Positions 9,961-18,460 of a DNA stretch of 64,000 nt are shown here, piece after piece (positions within the stretch are counted from its first letter, which is position 1; each line of letters starts with the position of its first letter). A program made the translations under genes and the position numbers. Source of the DNA: Flavobacteriaceae bacterium (lineage in GTDB: Bacteria; Bacteroidota; Bacteroidia; Flavobacteriales; Flavobacteriaceae); contig CP046177.1 in the NCBI GenBank assembly GCA_014075215.1, positions 4,154,501-4,218,500 of the forward strand, given 5' to 3'. A model generated the notes under the pieces. That model saw only the letters and a program-made list of their open reading frames with translations. It was not told the DNA's origin and did no database searches.

Positions 9961-10489
9961 CTTTTTTTTAGACGGTATCTCTCCTAAGAAGAAAAAATTT
10001 TGATATGTGTGCTCGGTTGCTGTCATAGCCGGTATTAATATATAAAAAATTTCTGACGGGTGATTGGTTAATTGGTTGATTTGTTATTGGTAATTGGTAG
10101 TGAGTATTAAGTATTGAGAGGTGGCGGGGAACTTCCGTTTTAAAAAGATGAGGATTTATAGTGGAGCCGAAGCTAGGGAGGGCCCGGCTTTTTTTTGACA
10201 AAAAGGAACGCCCGAAGGGACCCTTTTTGGGCAAACAAAAGCGGCGCACAGAGGGGCGTAGCAAACACCTTTGATTCTGCTCGTATAGATTGTTTAAAGT
10301 TCTAAGTTTTAGGTTTTGAGTTTTTCTAAATCATTGATTATAAGCCTTATACTATCAATTTTTCTTATAGTGCTATCAATAAAATTTATGGTAGGTGGAG
10401 AGTTATTAAACAGATATAAAAGAACTTTAAATTTAAATCATTCGATAACGAATTCTACTTTTGGTAACTGTGATGAACATTCCAAAAAG
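9961..10489. other. Non-coding accessory spacer
   Basis: About 530 bases with no gene I can support. It includes a locally G/C-rich patch (about 10160-10265) unlike its surroundings, and runs of ATTGGT-like words around 10060-10105. Two short ORFs here (minus 9968-10264 and plus 10316-10513) lack family signatures and look random. Probably debris of the same RHS/IS decay. Confidence 0.5.
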
Positions 10490-10780
10490 TTACTCGCCTT
10501 TTTGCTCAATTAAATTGACTAAAATCTGTGTGATTTCAAATCGCTCTACGTACCGATATCGTAGAAAGAGCACACTAATAGATTTTACTCCATGAGCAAA
10601 AACCCATTCTCCAAAATCTTTGTCTTCTGTCAAAATAATACGAGGAGGGTTCTGTGAAACTTCTATGATTTCCCGATCACTAATTCCTCTGTTATTTTCA
10701 TAGATTGAGTATATTTCAATATTTTTTTCTCGTAAAGCACCAATAATGGTTGAAGGAATATTTTCGTCTGCCAGGATCAT
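10490..10780 (-). CDS. DUF5615 PIN-like protein (putative toxin)
   Basis: 96-residue protein of the DUF5615 (Mut7-C/PIN-like) type. It shows the short N-terminal signature ILADENIPSTIIGALREKNI and the conserved IILTEDKDFGEWVF segment. The Asp residues at about positions 4 and 55-57 are the expected acidic metal-binding positions of a PIN-like fold. It begins 3 bases after the DUF433 gene, the usual operon order for this pair: antitoxin first, toxin second. By family knowledge such pairs are predicted type II toxin-antitoxin modules of the VapBC class acting on RNA. Activity here is inferred, not shown. Confidence 0.8.
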   Translation of the reverse strand: MILADENIPSTIIGALREKNIEIYSIYENNRGISDREIIEVSQNPPRIILTEDKDFGEWVFAHGVKSISVLFLRYRYVERFEITQILVNLIEQKGE

Positions 10781-10783
10781 GTT

Positions 10784-11008
10784 TTAGCTAACCAATTCTT
10801 CTTTGTCAGAAAGCCTTGCAAAAGCATAGTCAAGAGCAGCATAAATGGCTTCAATATCTAATCCATGTTGTTCTGCCAATTTCGCAATAGTAGCACTTTC
10901 GGAGAGTTTTTTCAAAACAAATTCCACAGAGATCCGAGTACCTTTTATCACAAGTTTTCCCAATAGAGTTTCAGGATTGGATACAATATGATATTGGTAT
11001 TTTGCCAT
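10784..11008 (-). CDS. DUF433 family protein (putative antitoxin)
   Basis: 74-residue DUF433 protein with a winged-helix-like fold. It reads YHIVSNPETLLGKLVIKGTR, then ISVEFVLKKLSESATIAKLA and EQHGLDIEAIYAALDYA, all typical of the family (GKPVIKGTRI..V..IL, ..I..AL.YA). Such proteins are thought to bind DNA and neutralise the DUF5615 partner encoded next. A TACCTTTG box (minus strand, 11013-11020) lies a few bases before the ATG, so any transcript from it would be nearly leaderless. Confidence 0.82.
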   Translation of the reverse strand: MAKYQYHIVSNPETLLGKLVIKGTRISVEFVLKKLSESATIAKLAEQHGLDIEAIYAALDYAFARLSDKEELVS

Positions 11009-11051
11009 AGGCCAAAGGTAATATTTTATTTTACACAGGATATATCAAAAA

Positions 11052-11258
11052 TCAATCCAATATAAAAGTTTCTATTTTCAGGGATTGCAAATTTGTTCTG
11101 TATTCCAGGTCAATAAATTCTTTTACATCTTCAAAGTCTGCACTGACAGCCTCAAAAGCAGTTTGTGGTTCATATACTGAGGATTGATAATCCAGTAATT
11201 TGTAAGTATGCTTGCTTTTTACTAACTTGTACTTCCAGTCGTTGAGGTTTGTATCCAA
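11052..11258 (-). CDS. Small hypothetical protein
   Basis: 68 codons, no family recognised, no signal peptide or membrane segment. It is acidic in the middle (SADFEDVKEFIDLEY) and mixed elsewhere. It lies 43 bases upstream of the DUF433/DUF5615 pair on the same strand and could be cotranscribed. It may be a genuine small accessory gene or a remnant. Confidence 0.4.
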   Translation of the reverse strand: MDTNLNDWKYKLVKSKHTYKLLDYQSSVYEPQTAFEAVSADFEDVKEFIDLEYRTNLQSLKIETFILD

Positions 11259-11555
11259 AATAGTTTTGTCGAATTAACCATTAAGATATTAAAAATCAAT
11301 GATTTATACAAGTTTATTGTGTTGAAATTCAACTATTTAAACTTGTTTTTTTTATGTAATTCTCAACCCTTGATTCGCATGAGTACTTATAAAATAAACT
11401 ACTATTTTAAATATCTGACAGCCATTTATACATTCAAACCTCAATTTGAACTCAACCTATATACAAGCTATTACAATTTCTCAATTAATATAGCGGTTTA
11501 GTTGACTTGTTAACACAATTTTAGTTTCTCTGTTATATTGTCTAATTTTAATATA
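11259..11555. other. AT-rich intergenic stretch
   Basis: No credible gene. It contains a 13-base palindrome, GTTGAAATTCAAC (11321-11333). The 60-codon plus-strand ORF here has no recognisable features and strongly AT-driven composition. Confidence 0.5.
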
Positions 11556-11936
11556 CTAATACAGGGTTCCCGTCACTGCATATGACCCCACCCCGGGATA
11601 GGGAGGCAATCCACAATCACTAACTATTCCCCACTTTCTATAATATTCTCGTTGCGCTATTATGAGTTCTTCTAGCTGTTCAAGAAAAATATCGATATCA
11701 ATACTTGTCGAATAAGCTATATATCCGATAGGCCCCCCACAAGGTTTAACACCTACACCTGTAAAAGTCCATTCCGAAGCATCTGTACATGTTACGCTTG
11801 ATGCTAAATCTTGGATTTTGTTATGTAACTCAATTAAATATTGCTGATCTTGTTCTTGAGTTGATTCATTATTATCACTGCAAGAAAAGTACATTCCGAT
11901 TAGGAAAAAGATTCCGATACATTTTAACTTTCTCAT
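11556..11936 (-). CDS. Hypothetical lipoprotein
   Basis: 126-residue predicted lipoprotein. The start is MRKLKCIGIFFLIGMYFSCS with a lipobox-type cysteine at about 19, followed by SDNNESTQEQ, a polar linker. The mature part has four further cysteines (TCTDASEW, VKPCGGPIGY, SDCGLPPYPGVG), which could form disulfides outside the cytoplasm. The segment GVKPCGGPIGYIAYSTSI resembles a family of small flavobacterial lipoproteins, but I cannot name a function. The upstream region carries the 12-bp motif at 12035-12046 that also precedes the lipoprotein gene at 46327. Confidence 0.6.
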   Translation of the reverse strand: MRKLKCIGIFFLIGMYFSCSDNNESTQEQDQQYLIELHNKIQDLASSVTCTDASEWTFTGVGVKPCGGPIGYIAYSTSIDIDIFLEQLEELIIAQREYYRKWGIVSDCGLPPYPGVGSYAVTGTLY

Positions 11937-12034
11937 GATTTTATGTTAAGATGTTCAACTGTCGACTTGGTTTTGTAAAATTATACATAAATATAACGAA
12001 ACTGCTTTTCTATAAGATACAGAAAAAACAAAAA

Positions 12035-12046
12035 GGTTGCGTCAAA
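12035..12046 (-). promoter_or_regulatory. Shared motif TTTGACGCAACC upstream of a lipoprotein gene
   Basis: On the minus strand TTTGACGCAACC is followed, 23 bases after its TTTG, by TATCTTAT. The same 12 bases and the same 23-base spacing to CATCTTAG occur at 46369-46380 before another lipoprotein gene. The layout resembles a -33 TTTG box plus a -7 region with extra conserved bases. Promoter or operator role is inferred. Confidence 0.4.
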
Positions 12047-12052
12047 TAATTA

Positions 12053-12060
12053 TATTTTTG
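12053..12060 (+). promoter_or_regulatory. -7 box TATTTTTG
   Basis: Matches the Bacteroidota -7 consensus TAnnTTTG. It ends only 7 bases before the ATG of the LuxE-like gene, so the transcript would be leaderless or nearly so. No good -33 TTG at 17-23 bases is present. Confidence 0.4.
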
Positions 12061-12067
12061 TATTTAT

Positions 12068-13042
12068 ATGCAACATGAAATTTTTGATATCCGCACACCT
12101 AAAGAGTTTACAGATTGCGCATTTCGTATTTTTAGATATCAGTTTGAGTATAATTCGGTATATCGCTCTTTTTGTGATTTATTATGTATACATCCGTCAG
12201 ATATAAAAGAAATTGCTGACATTCCGTTTTTACCAATTCAATTTTTCAAATCACATGCTGTCGTTTCTTCTCAGGATACTATTCAAGAAATTTTTACGAG
12301 CTCCGGAACTACCGGAAATAATCTTAGCAAACACTTAGTAACGGATATTTCCTGGTATAAAAAAAGCTTCTTAAAGGGATTTGAATATTTCTATGGAGGT
12401 ATTCAAGACTATACTATTTTGGCTTTATTGCCTAATTATTTGGAACGCGACGGATCATCTTTGATTTATATGGTAAATGAGTTGATTTTAAAAACAAAAA
12501 ACGAAAAGAGCGGGTTTTATTTAAATAATACGGATGATTTGATTCGAAATTTGACAGCACTGGATGAAAGCGGGCAAAAAATAATACTTATCGGGGTCTC
12601 TTTTGCGTTACTTGATTTGGTAGAAAAAGAGCAATTTAATTTAAAAAATACAGTCGTCATGGAAACAGGAGGAATGAAAGGCAGACGAAGGGAAATGACA
12701 CGTATCGAATTGCACTCCATATTACAAAAAGGGTTTGGAATCTCTGAAATCCATTCGGAATATGGTATGACAGAATTGTTGAGCCAGGGATATTCCAAAG
12801 GGAAAGGGCTTTTTGAATGCCCTCCCTGGATGCACATTTTGATTAGAGATACCGAAGATGCTTTGACGCTTCAAAAAACGAGTCAGACGGGAGGGGTTAA
12901 TATTATTGATTTGGCAAATTACAATTCGTGTTCTTTTATTGCCTCTCAGGATTTGGGAAAAATACATGATAAAGGGCAATTTGAGATTATGGGGCGTTTT
13001 GATCATTCGGATATCAGAGGATGTAATTTATTAGTTCTGTAA
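12068..13042 (+). CDS. LuxE-like acyl-protein synthetase family protein
   Basis: 324-residue protein of the LuxE/acyl-protein synthetase family, in the adenylate-forming fold. It shows the glycine/serine/threonine-rich loop IFTSSGTTGNNLSKH (about residues 77-91). Later comes MTELLSQGYSKGKGLFECPP, which corresponds to the A5-type YGMTE motif, and near the C-terminus a region with GRFDHSDIRGCNLLVL. The N-terminus FDIRTPKEFTDCAFRIFRYQ is also typical of the Bacteroidota branch. In Photobacterium LuxE activates fatty acids. In Bacteroidota lone LuxE-like genes have no settled role, and no lux genes are nearby. The ATG at 12068 matches the family N-terminus. Confidence 0.8.
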   Translation: MQHEIFDIRTPKEFTDCAFRIFRYQFEYNSVYRSFCDLLCIHPSDIKEIADIPFLPIQFFKSHAVVSSQDTIQEIFTSSGTTGNNLSKHLVTDISWYKKSFLKGFEYFYGGIQDYTILALLPNYLERDGSSLIYMVNELILKTKNEKSGFYLNNTDDLIRNLTALDESGQKIILIGVSFALLDLVEKEQFNLKNTVVMETGGMKGRRREMTRIELHSILQKGFGISEIHSEYGMTELLSQGYSKGKGLFECPPWMHILIRDTEDALTLQKTSQTGGVNIIDLANYNSCSFIASQDLGKIHDKGQFEIMGRFDHSDIRGCNLLVL

Positions 13043-13091
13043 AATGTAATTAACAAGCTCATGAATCGACTACGTACAAAAACTAATAAAA

Positions 13092-13538
13092 ATGAGATTA
13101 TTTTTCACCGTTGCTTTTTTTACAATTTCGGGTATTTTATTTTCACAACAAATAGATTATAATACTAAAAAAGGCTATCTCGCAATAGGTTATGATGTCG
13201 TTTCTTATTTTGTTGACAATAAGCCTGTAAAAGGGAATAAGAAGTTTCAAGCGATTCACGATGGGGTAAAGTTTAAATTTTCTTCTGAAAAGAATTTAGC
13301 ACTTTTCAAAGCTAATCCAGGCAAATATATTCCTCAATATGGAGGATATTGTGCTTATGCCATGGGAGCTAAAGCGACAAAAGTATCTATTGATCCGGAA
13401 ACTTATGAGATCAGAGATAACAAATTATATCTGTTCTATAATTCCTGGGGAAGAAATACATTAAAAATATGGACAAAGACAGGGCCGGAAAAGCTAAAAG
13501 AACAAGCGGATAAAAACTGGGCGGAGATCAATAAATAA
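13092..13538 (+). CDS. YHS domain-containing secreted protein
   Basis: 148 residues. Signal peptide 1-19 (MRLFFTVAFFTISGILFSQQ), then a YHS-type domain: GYLAIGYDVVSYFVDNKPVK, KFQAIHDGVKFKFSSEKN, LALFKANPGKYIPQYGGYCA. The GYDVVSYF and PQYGGYCAYAMG motifs are conserved in this periplasmic branch of YHS proteins, which is often linked to metal binding. The C-terminus is WSRN-like (SWGRNTLKIWTKTGPEKLKEQADKNW in overlap). The function is not established. It is convergent with purD, with only 16 bases between the two stops. Confidence 0.85.
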   Translation: MRLFFTVAFFTISGILFSQQIDYNTKKGYLAIGYDVVSYFVDNKPVKGNKKFQAIHDGVKFKFSSEKNLALFKANPGKYIPQYGGYCAYAMGAKATKVSIDPETYEIRDNKLYLFYNSWGRNTLKIWTKTGPEKLKEQADKNWAEINK

Positions 13539-13554
13539 AAGTACCGGCATTTTC

Positions 13555-14829
13555 TTATCCCAGATCAAAGCCTATATCTTTTCGGTAATTCATTTTTTCA
13601 AATGAAACTTTATCTATACCGGCATACGATTTGGCTAATGCTTCTTGCATGGTATCTCCAAGCGAGGTAATTGCCAATACTCTGCCTCCGTTGGTTTGTA
13701 CTCTATTTTCTTTCCAAGTTGTTCCGGCATGGTATACAATAGCATCCGTAATTGCATTTAAACCGGAAATCTCTTTCCCTTTTTCATATGCTTCCGGATA
13801 TCCACCCGAAACCAACATCACTGTAGTTGCTACCTGTGCAGTTACTTCATATGATTTTTCGTATAATGTTTGATTTGCTACCCCGTCCAACAAATCATAT
13901 AAATCGGAAGTAATTCTGGGCAATACCACTTCTGCTTCCGGATCTCCCATTCGTACGTTATATTCGACAACAAAAGGGTTTTCGCTTACATTCATCAGGC
14001 CTATAAAAATAAATCCTCTATAATCGATACCTTCTTTTTGCAAGCCATCGATTGTCGGTTTTATGATTTGTTTTTCTATTTTATTTAAAAAATCCTGATC
14101 TGCGAAAGGAACCGGAGAGATCGCTCCCATTCCTCCGGTGTTTAATCCCGTATCTCCTTCTCCTATCCTTTTATAATCTTTTGCCGAGGGAAGTATTTTA
14201 TAGTGTATCCCATCTGTGAGTACAAATACGGATAATTCAATTCCGTCTAAAAATTCTTCAATAACTACTGCTGAGGAGGCTTCCCCAAATTTTTGTTTGG
14301 AAAGCATTTCTTCCAGTTCTGATTTTGCTTCTTCCGGAGAATGTAATATCAATACTCCTTTTCCTGCTGCCAAACCATCTGCTTTTAACACGTATGGTGG
14401 ATTTAATCTTTCTAAAAATTGTTTTCCTTCTTGTAAATTTTCTGAGGTAAATGACTGATATCCGGCTGTAGGGATATGATATTTCTGCATAAATTGTTTG
14501 GAAAAGTTTTTGCTCCCTTCTAGTAAAGCCCCGTCTTTTTTAGGGCCAATTACGGCGATGTTTTTTAATTCGTCATCAGCCAGAAAATAATCATGGATTC
14601 CTTTTACCAAAGGGACTTCCGGTCCTACAACTACCATATGTACATCATTTGCCAAGACTATTTTCTTAATAGCTGCAAAATCTGTGGGGCTAACATTTAT
14701 ATTCACCCCCAATTCTTGTGTTCCGGCATTTCCCGGAGCAATAAATAATTGATTTATTTGGCTGCTTTGAGATAATTTTAAGGCAAATGCATGTTCTCTG
14801 CCACCGGAACCTAAAATAAGAATATTCAT
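13555..14829 (-). CDS. purD: Phosphoribosylamine--glycine ligase
   Basis: 424 residues, the normal PurD length. It catalyses the ATP-dependent ligation of glycine to 5-phosphoribosylamine to give GAR, the second step of purine synthesis, in the cytosol. Evidence: start MNILILGSGGREHAFALKL, the PurD signature LKADGLAAGKGVLI, the ATP-grasp segment VIEEFLDGIELSVFVLTDG, the metal-binding stretch GFIFIGLMNV..VVEYNVRMGDPEAEVVLPR, and a C-terminal domain with TNGGRVLAITSLGD. A TATATTTG box on the minus strand (14850-14857) lies about 20 bases upstream. A MITE copy lies 74 bases upstream. Confidence 0.97.
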   Translation of the reverse strand: MNILILGSGGREHAFALKLSQSSQINQLFIAPGNAGTQELGVNINVSPTDFAAIKKIVLANDVHMVVVGPEVPLVKGIHDYFLADDELKNIAVIGPKKDGALLEGSKNFSKQFMQKYHIPTAGYQSFTSENLQEGKQFLERLNPPYVLKADGLAAGKGVLILHSPEEAKSELEEMLSKQKFGEASSAVVIEEFLDGIELSVFVLTDGIHYKILPSAKDYKRIGEGDTGLNTGGMGAISPVPFADQDFLNKIEKQIIKPTIDGLQKEGIDYRGFIFIGLMNVSENPFVVEYNVRMGDPEAEVVLPRITSDLYDLLDGVANQTLYEKSYEVTAQVATTVMLVSGGYPEAYEKGKEISGLNAITDAIVYHAGTTWKENRVQTNGGRVLAITSLGDTMQEALAKSYAGIDKVSFEKMNYRKDIGFDLG

Positions 14830-14903
14830 TAGTTATTGTATTTGGTTTGCAAATATACACTGCTAGATTATTTTTATACCGGTTATTATTTGAAATTACT
14901 GTA

Positions 14904-15067
14904 AGAGACCTTTGCAAAATAGGGATATATTCCGTATTTGGATTGATTTGGCTTCAAATTTCTTCCTTCTCGAAAATTTTAAATCCTCAAAACCAACAGG
15001 TTATTCCGGTTGAAAATGTTCTTCGGGCGTCGAACTTTTTTGTCAAATCAATTCTGCAAAGGTCTCT
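14904..15067 (+). mobile_element. MITE-like element, copy 1 (164 bp, 3-bp target duplication GTA)
   Basis: Begins AGAGACCTTTGCAAAAT and ends TTCTGCAAAGGTCTCT, giving terminal inverted repeats of about 14 bp. Inner inverted repeats ATTGATTTGG/CAAATCAAT extend the palindromic form. It is flanked by GTA on both sides (14901-14903, 15068-15070). It is near-identical to the elements at 40463 and 49964, in the same orientation. No transposase is encoded, so it is non-autonomous. It sits upstream of purD. Confidence 0.9.
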
Positions 15068-15209
15068 GTAAAAGAAAATGATGATTTTTTTCTTTATTGG
15101 AATTAGAAAAATAAAGCATAGCCTTAATTACGGTTTCTTTTTATAGTGGACAAAAAAGGGGAAAGAGCATTTTATTACGCTAATTTCAAGTGATAACTGG
15201 TATTATAGT
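15068..15209. other. Intergenic spacer at the end of the polysaccharide locus
   Basis: 140 AT-rich bases between the MITE and the stop codon of the last glycosyltransferase gene. I see no clear terminator hairpin and no gene. Confidence 0.4.
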
Positions 15210-15983
15210 TCAGTATCCCCATTTATTAAAATACCTGATAGCAGAAATAGTATGCCTAAGGAGTAAGCCGATATTTTTGTATGAGCTTTTTCTCAGAACA
15301 TGTTTGATTTCTTCCTTTGGATAGTACATTTTTTTCTTCCCGATTTGATCGATTCTCTTACAGATATCTACATCTTCCATATACAAAAAGTAACGTTCAT
15401 CAAAACCTCCCAATTTTACTAAATCTTCCGTTTTGTACAGATGAAAACAGCCGGTCAAATACTCAACAAAAAAAGGCACACTTATATCTATGTCCTTGTA
15501 TTCTCCTCTATTTATTTTTCCTGAAAAGAAAGGTCGTAAAAAAGGTATTCTTCGTGCTACTAATTCTCCTATCGTTGGAAATCTTCTACATGAGTTTTGA
15601 AACGAACCATCCGGGAAAAGTACTCTGGGGGCTATCATTGCCAAATCCGGATATGATGTTAACGTTTGTATTAGTTCTTTAAATATAGTGGGTTGAAAAA
15701 CGACATCGGGATTTAATATTAAATGGAAATAAGACGCTTTTTCTATTCTACTGATTGCTTTATTATGTCCGGCTCCGAATCCAATATTTTTGTATATCGG
15801 AATATATTCTGTAAATGGCTTGCTTTCATACTCTTTATAACTACCATCTTCTGTATTGTCAACCAGATATAGTTTTTTAGTATATTCTGTAATACTTAGA
15901 AAAGAATCAATAGTGGTATTTAAAATCTCCGTATCTTCATTAAAAAGGACAATAGAAGCAGTAATGTCAATTTTGCTTTTCAT
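15210..15983 (-). CDS. Glycosyltransferase family 2, rhamnosyltransferase-like
   Basis: 257-residue inverting GT-A fold enzyme that would add a sugar from a nucleotide donor to the growing lipid-linked repeat unit at the inner membrane face. Features: ASIVLFNEDTEILNTTIDSF (N-terminal nucleotide-binding strand), FGAGHNKAISRI, the acidic metal-binding ILNPDVVF, and GGFDERYFLYMEDVDICKRI, which is typical of the WbbL-like rhamnosyltransferase branch. The donor could be a dTDP-6-deoxyhexose because rfbA, rfbB and rfbC are in the same locus, but that is inference. It is the last gene of the long minus-strand run, 3 bases after the initiating transferase gene. Confidence 0.85.
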   Translation of the reverse strand: MKSKIDITASIVLFNEDTEILNTTIDSFLSITEYTKKLYLVDNTEDGSYKEYESKPFTEYIPIYKNIGFGAGHNKAISRIEKASYFHLILNPDVVFQPTIFKELIQTLTSYPDLAMIAPRVLFPDGSFQNSCRRFPTIGELVARRIPFLRPFFSGKINRGEYKDIDISVPFFVEYLTGCFHLYKTEDLVKLGGFDERYFLYMEDVDICKRIDQIGKKKMYYPKEEIKHVLRKSSYKNIGLLLRHTISAIRYFNKWGY

Positions 15984-15986
15984 CTG

Positions 15987-17342
15987 CTAATATGCCTTTT
16001 CTTCACCTTTAAAAAGGTTAAAAATGGTCTTAAGTACAATTTTAACATCCAGAAAAAAAGACCAGTTTTCTATATAAAAAATATCTAATCGAATTCGGTT
16101 TTTGATATCTGATTTCTTTTTTATCTCTCCTCTATACCCGCTTACTTGTGCCAAACCGGTAATTCCCGGTTTCATAATATGTCTCTTCAAATAATCTTCT
16201 ACTTGTCTCTGATACTCTTTTGAAAGGCTTTCCAAATGTGGCCTTGGGCCCACTATACTCATATCACCTAATAGCACATTGAAAAACTGAGGCAACTCAT
16301 CCATACTCGTTTTTCTTAAAAATGCTCCTATCTTAGTGACTCTTGCATCGCTCTTTGTTGCGTGTACTTTATCGGACAGTTCATTTATTTTCATAGATCT
16401 GAATTTATAACATACAAAATGTTGCCCGTTTAGGCCTTCTCTATATTGTTTGAAAATAAATGACCCTTTTGATTCTAACTTTATCAATATCCATAGTACA
16501 GGTATTAGCCAGGAGAGAATACCTATACAAATACACAATGAAAACAAGATATCAAATACCCTTTTGATATAAAAATTTTCGGCAAACTCAAAAGGTAATT
16601 TTTTTACATTAAGTACCATTAATGTGTCATCATAAAATTCAATTTCTTGGTTTCTACTATAAAATGCGTCAAGGCTTGGCAGTAGTTTTAATACGATGCT
16701 TTTTTCACTTGCAAATCTTTTGAGTTCATTTATTTTTTCTTCATTTATTTCTGATAAGCAGCAATATATTTCGTCTATTTCATTTCGGTTTATAAATTTA
16801 ATGTATTCTTTTTTAGTCCCCAGATAATCAGGATTTTTGTACACTCTATCGGCAAAGAATCCTAAAAATTTATATCCGAAGTTGGCCTTACTTTTAAAAA
16901 TTTTAATGATTTTTTTTGCAGAATCGTCATATCCTATAACGATAGTTGTTTTGTAGTTTTTTCCGTGTGAACGGTATTTATTTAATAGAAAATATCCTAG
17001 AAACTTAAAAAAAGTTACCCCAATTACGATAGCAACCAGAATTAATAACTGGTTATTAATAATGACACCTTCTCTAAAAATTCCAAAATAAGCGAAATAG
17101 CCAAGAATAAAAATAAGAAATTGACTGACTAATAATGTGATGATTCTTAGCGCATTTGTAAATCTATATACTTTATAAAATCCTGAAAAATAAGATGTTA
17201 TCAACCAAAATAAGGAGATATAAGAAAGAAAATAAAAGTTAAAAAATTCTTTATCGGAAATATAATAGATTACAAAGTTAATCACTAATATGTCTATGAA
17301 TACCTGTAAAGGTCTTATTAAGGGAGAGTATCTTTTTTTCAA
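15987..17342 (-). CDS. Undecaprenyl-phosphate sugar phosphotransferase (initiating)
   Basis: 451-residue polyisoprenyl-phosphate hexose-1-phosphate transferase of the WcaJ/WbaP type, which starts repeat-unit synthesis by moving a sugar-1-phosphate onto undecaprenyl phosphate. The N-terminal half has four to five membrane segments, then a CoA-binding-like domain (TTIVIGYDDSAKKIIKIF). The C-terminal catalytic Bac_transf domain shows KRVFDILFSL, KQYREGLNGQHFVCYKFRSM, KTSMDELPQFFNVLLGDMS, IVGPRPHLE and HIMKPGITGLAQVSGYRGE. It overlaps the GT4 gene by 4 bases. This placement near the 3' end of the locus is common in Bacteroidota. Confidence 0.93.
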   Translation of the reverse strand: MKKRYSPLIRPLQVFIDILVINFVIYYISDKEFFNFYFLSYISLFWLITSYFSGFYKVYRFTNALRIITLLVSQFLIFILGYFAYFGIFREGVIINNQLLILVAIVIGVTFFKFLGYFLLNKYRSHGKNYKTTIVIGYDDSAKKIIKIFKSKANFGYKFLGFFADRVYKNPDYLGTKKEYIKFINRNEIDEIYCCLSEINEEKINELKRFASEKSIVLKLLPSLDAFYSRNQEIEFYDDTLMVLNVKKLPFEFAENFYIKRVFDILFSLCICIGILSWLIPVLWILIKLESKGSFIFKQYREGLNGQHFVCYKFRSMKINELSDKVHATKSDARVTKIGAFLRKTSMDELPQFFNVLLGDMSIVGPRPHLESLSKEYQRQVEDYLKRHIMKPGITGLAQVSGYRGEIKKKSDIKNRIRLDIFYIENWSFFLDVKIVLKTIFNLFKGEEKAY

Positions 17343-18460
17343 TTATTCGGTTTTAACAGTTGATCTATTTTTGACTTAAAATACAATAAAAACTGACCTT
17401 CAGCAAATTTTTTTGCATGAGTTTGAATCCATGATGTATCAAATTGATGCGTTATAGTTTCAAAATAATCAATAGCATTTTGCAAAGATTTGTTTGTTTG
17501 CTTATCAAAGAAAACGCCTGAAGATTGTGCTATATTCTCTCTATTTTCTATAACTGTTTCCAGAGCTCCTCCTTTTTTATATGCAATTACCGGAACTCCA
17601 TGAGCCATTACTTCGAGAGGGATCATTCCAAAATCTTCTTCTCCCGGAAAGAGCAATGCCACAGAGCTATAAATAATCTGTCTTAATTCTTTCCAGTTTA
17701 CTTCACCCATAAAGGTAATATTTTCCCTGGCTTTTTTCATTAATTTTTCTTTTTCCGAACCTTCTCCCACAACCATTAGTTTTTTTCCATTTTCATTAAA
17801 AGTGTCTATAAGCAAATCAATCTTTTTATAGGGCGTAATAGCTCCAAAACTCAAATAAAATTCTTTTTTATGATGTAGTGGTTTATGATCCTGAAAAAGA
17901 GTTTCTGAGATAGGCGGATATACTACTTTCGATTTTCTATTGTAATATCTGGCAATCCTTTTTGATACATTTTTTGAGTTACTAATATATATATCTACAT
18001 GATCAACGGTTTTTTTATCCCATAAACGGAGTCTTTCCAAAAGAAAACTCATAAATGGTCTTATGATAGGGTTAACTGAGTCCAGATAGACTTGTTTGTG
18101 GCTCCAACAATAGCGCATAGGGGAATGAACATAGCAAAGATGAGGAACTTTATATGTATTTTTAATTCCCTTTGCAGGGCCGGATTCGGAAGATATAATC
18201 AGGTCATATTTTTGCTTTAATTTTAGTGATTTTATCCCTAGCGGATATAACGGAAATATTTTTTGATAGTGTTTTCTTAAAAAACGGGTATTTAGAATAG
18301 ATGTATATACTTTCTGTTTACTTAGATAGTTTCCGTAGCTATCTTTATCATAAAATAACGTATAAATATCCGCATCAGGATATAGCTTTAAAATAGATTC
18401 GATCACTTTTTCTCCTCCTCTTCTTGTTATAAACCAGTAATGAATAATTGCTACTTTCAT
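17339..18460 (-). CDS. Glycosyltransferase family 4
   Basis: 373-residue retaining GT-B glycosyltransferase. The N-terminal domain starts MKVAIIHYWFITRRGGEKVI, with the Gly-rich loop of GT4 enzymes. CYVHSPMRYCWSHKQVYLD follows, then the C-terminal GT1 domain (YLSFGAITPYKKIDLLIDTF, LMVVGEGSEKEKLMKKA). The E-x7-E motif appears in PGEEDFGMIPLEVMAHGVP. It would use a nucleotide sugar to extend the polyprenol-linked glycan at the cytoplasmic face. Donor and acceptor cannot be told from sequence. It ends 4 bases inside the initiating transferase gene and abuts the upstream polymerase-like gene. Confidence 0.88.
   Translation of the reverse strand: MKVAIIHYWFITRRGGEKVIESILKLYPDADIYTLFYDKDSYGNYLSKQKVYTSILNTRFLRKHYQKIFPLYPLGIKSLKLKQKYDLIISSESGPAKGIKNTYKVPHLCYVHSPMRYCWSHKQVYLDSVNPIIRPFMSFLLERLRLWDKKTVDHVDIYISNSKNVSKRIARYYNRKSKVVYPPISETLFQDHKPLHHKKEFYLSFGAITPYKKIDLLIDTFNENGKKLMVVGEGSEKEKLMKKARENITFMGEVNWKELRQIIYSSVALLFPGEEDFGMIPLEVMAHGVPVIAYKKGGALETVIENRENIAQSSGVFFDKQTNKSLQNAIDYFETITHQFDTSWIQTHAKKFAEGQFLLYFKSKIDQLLKPNN

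Noticed and set aside
9968..10264. 98-codon minus-strand ORF
   Set aside because: No family, no typical composition, in a decayed region; most likely chance.
10316..10513. 65-codon plus-strand ORF with a hydrophobic start
   Set aside because: Overlaps the DUF5615 gene end and has no conserved features; AT-driven.
12068..13042. Bioluminescence (lux) function
   Set aside because: Only a LuxE-like gene; no luxAB or luxCD nearby, and the family is widespread in non-luminous Bacteroidota.
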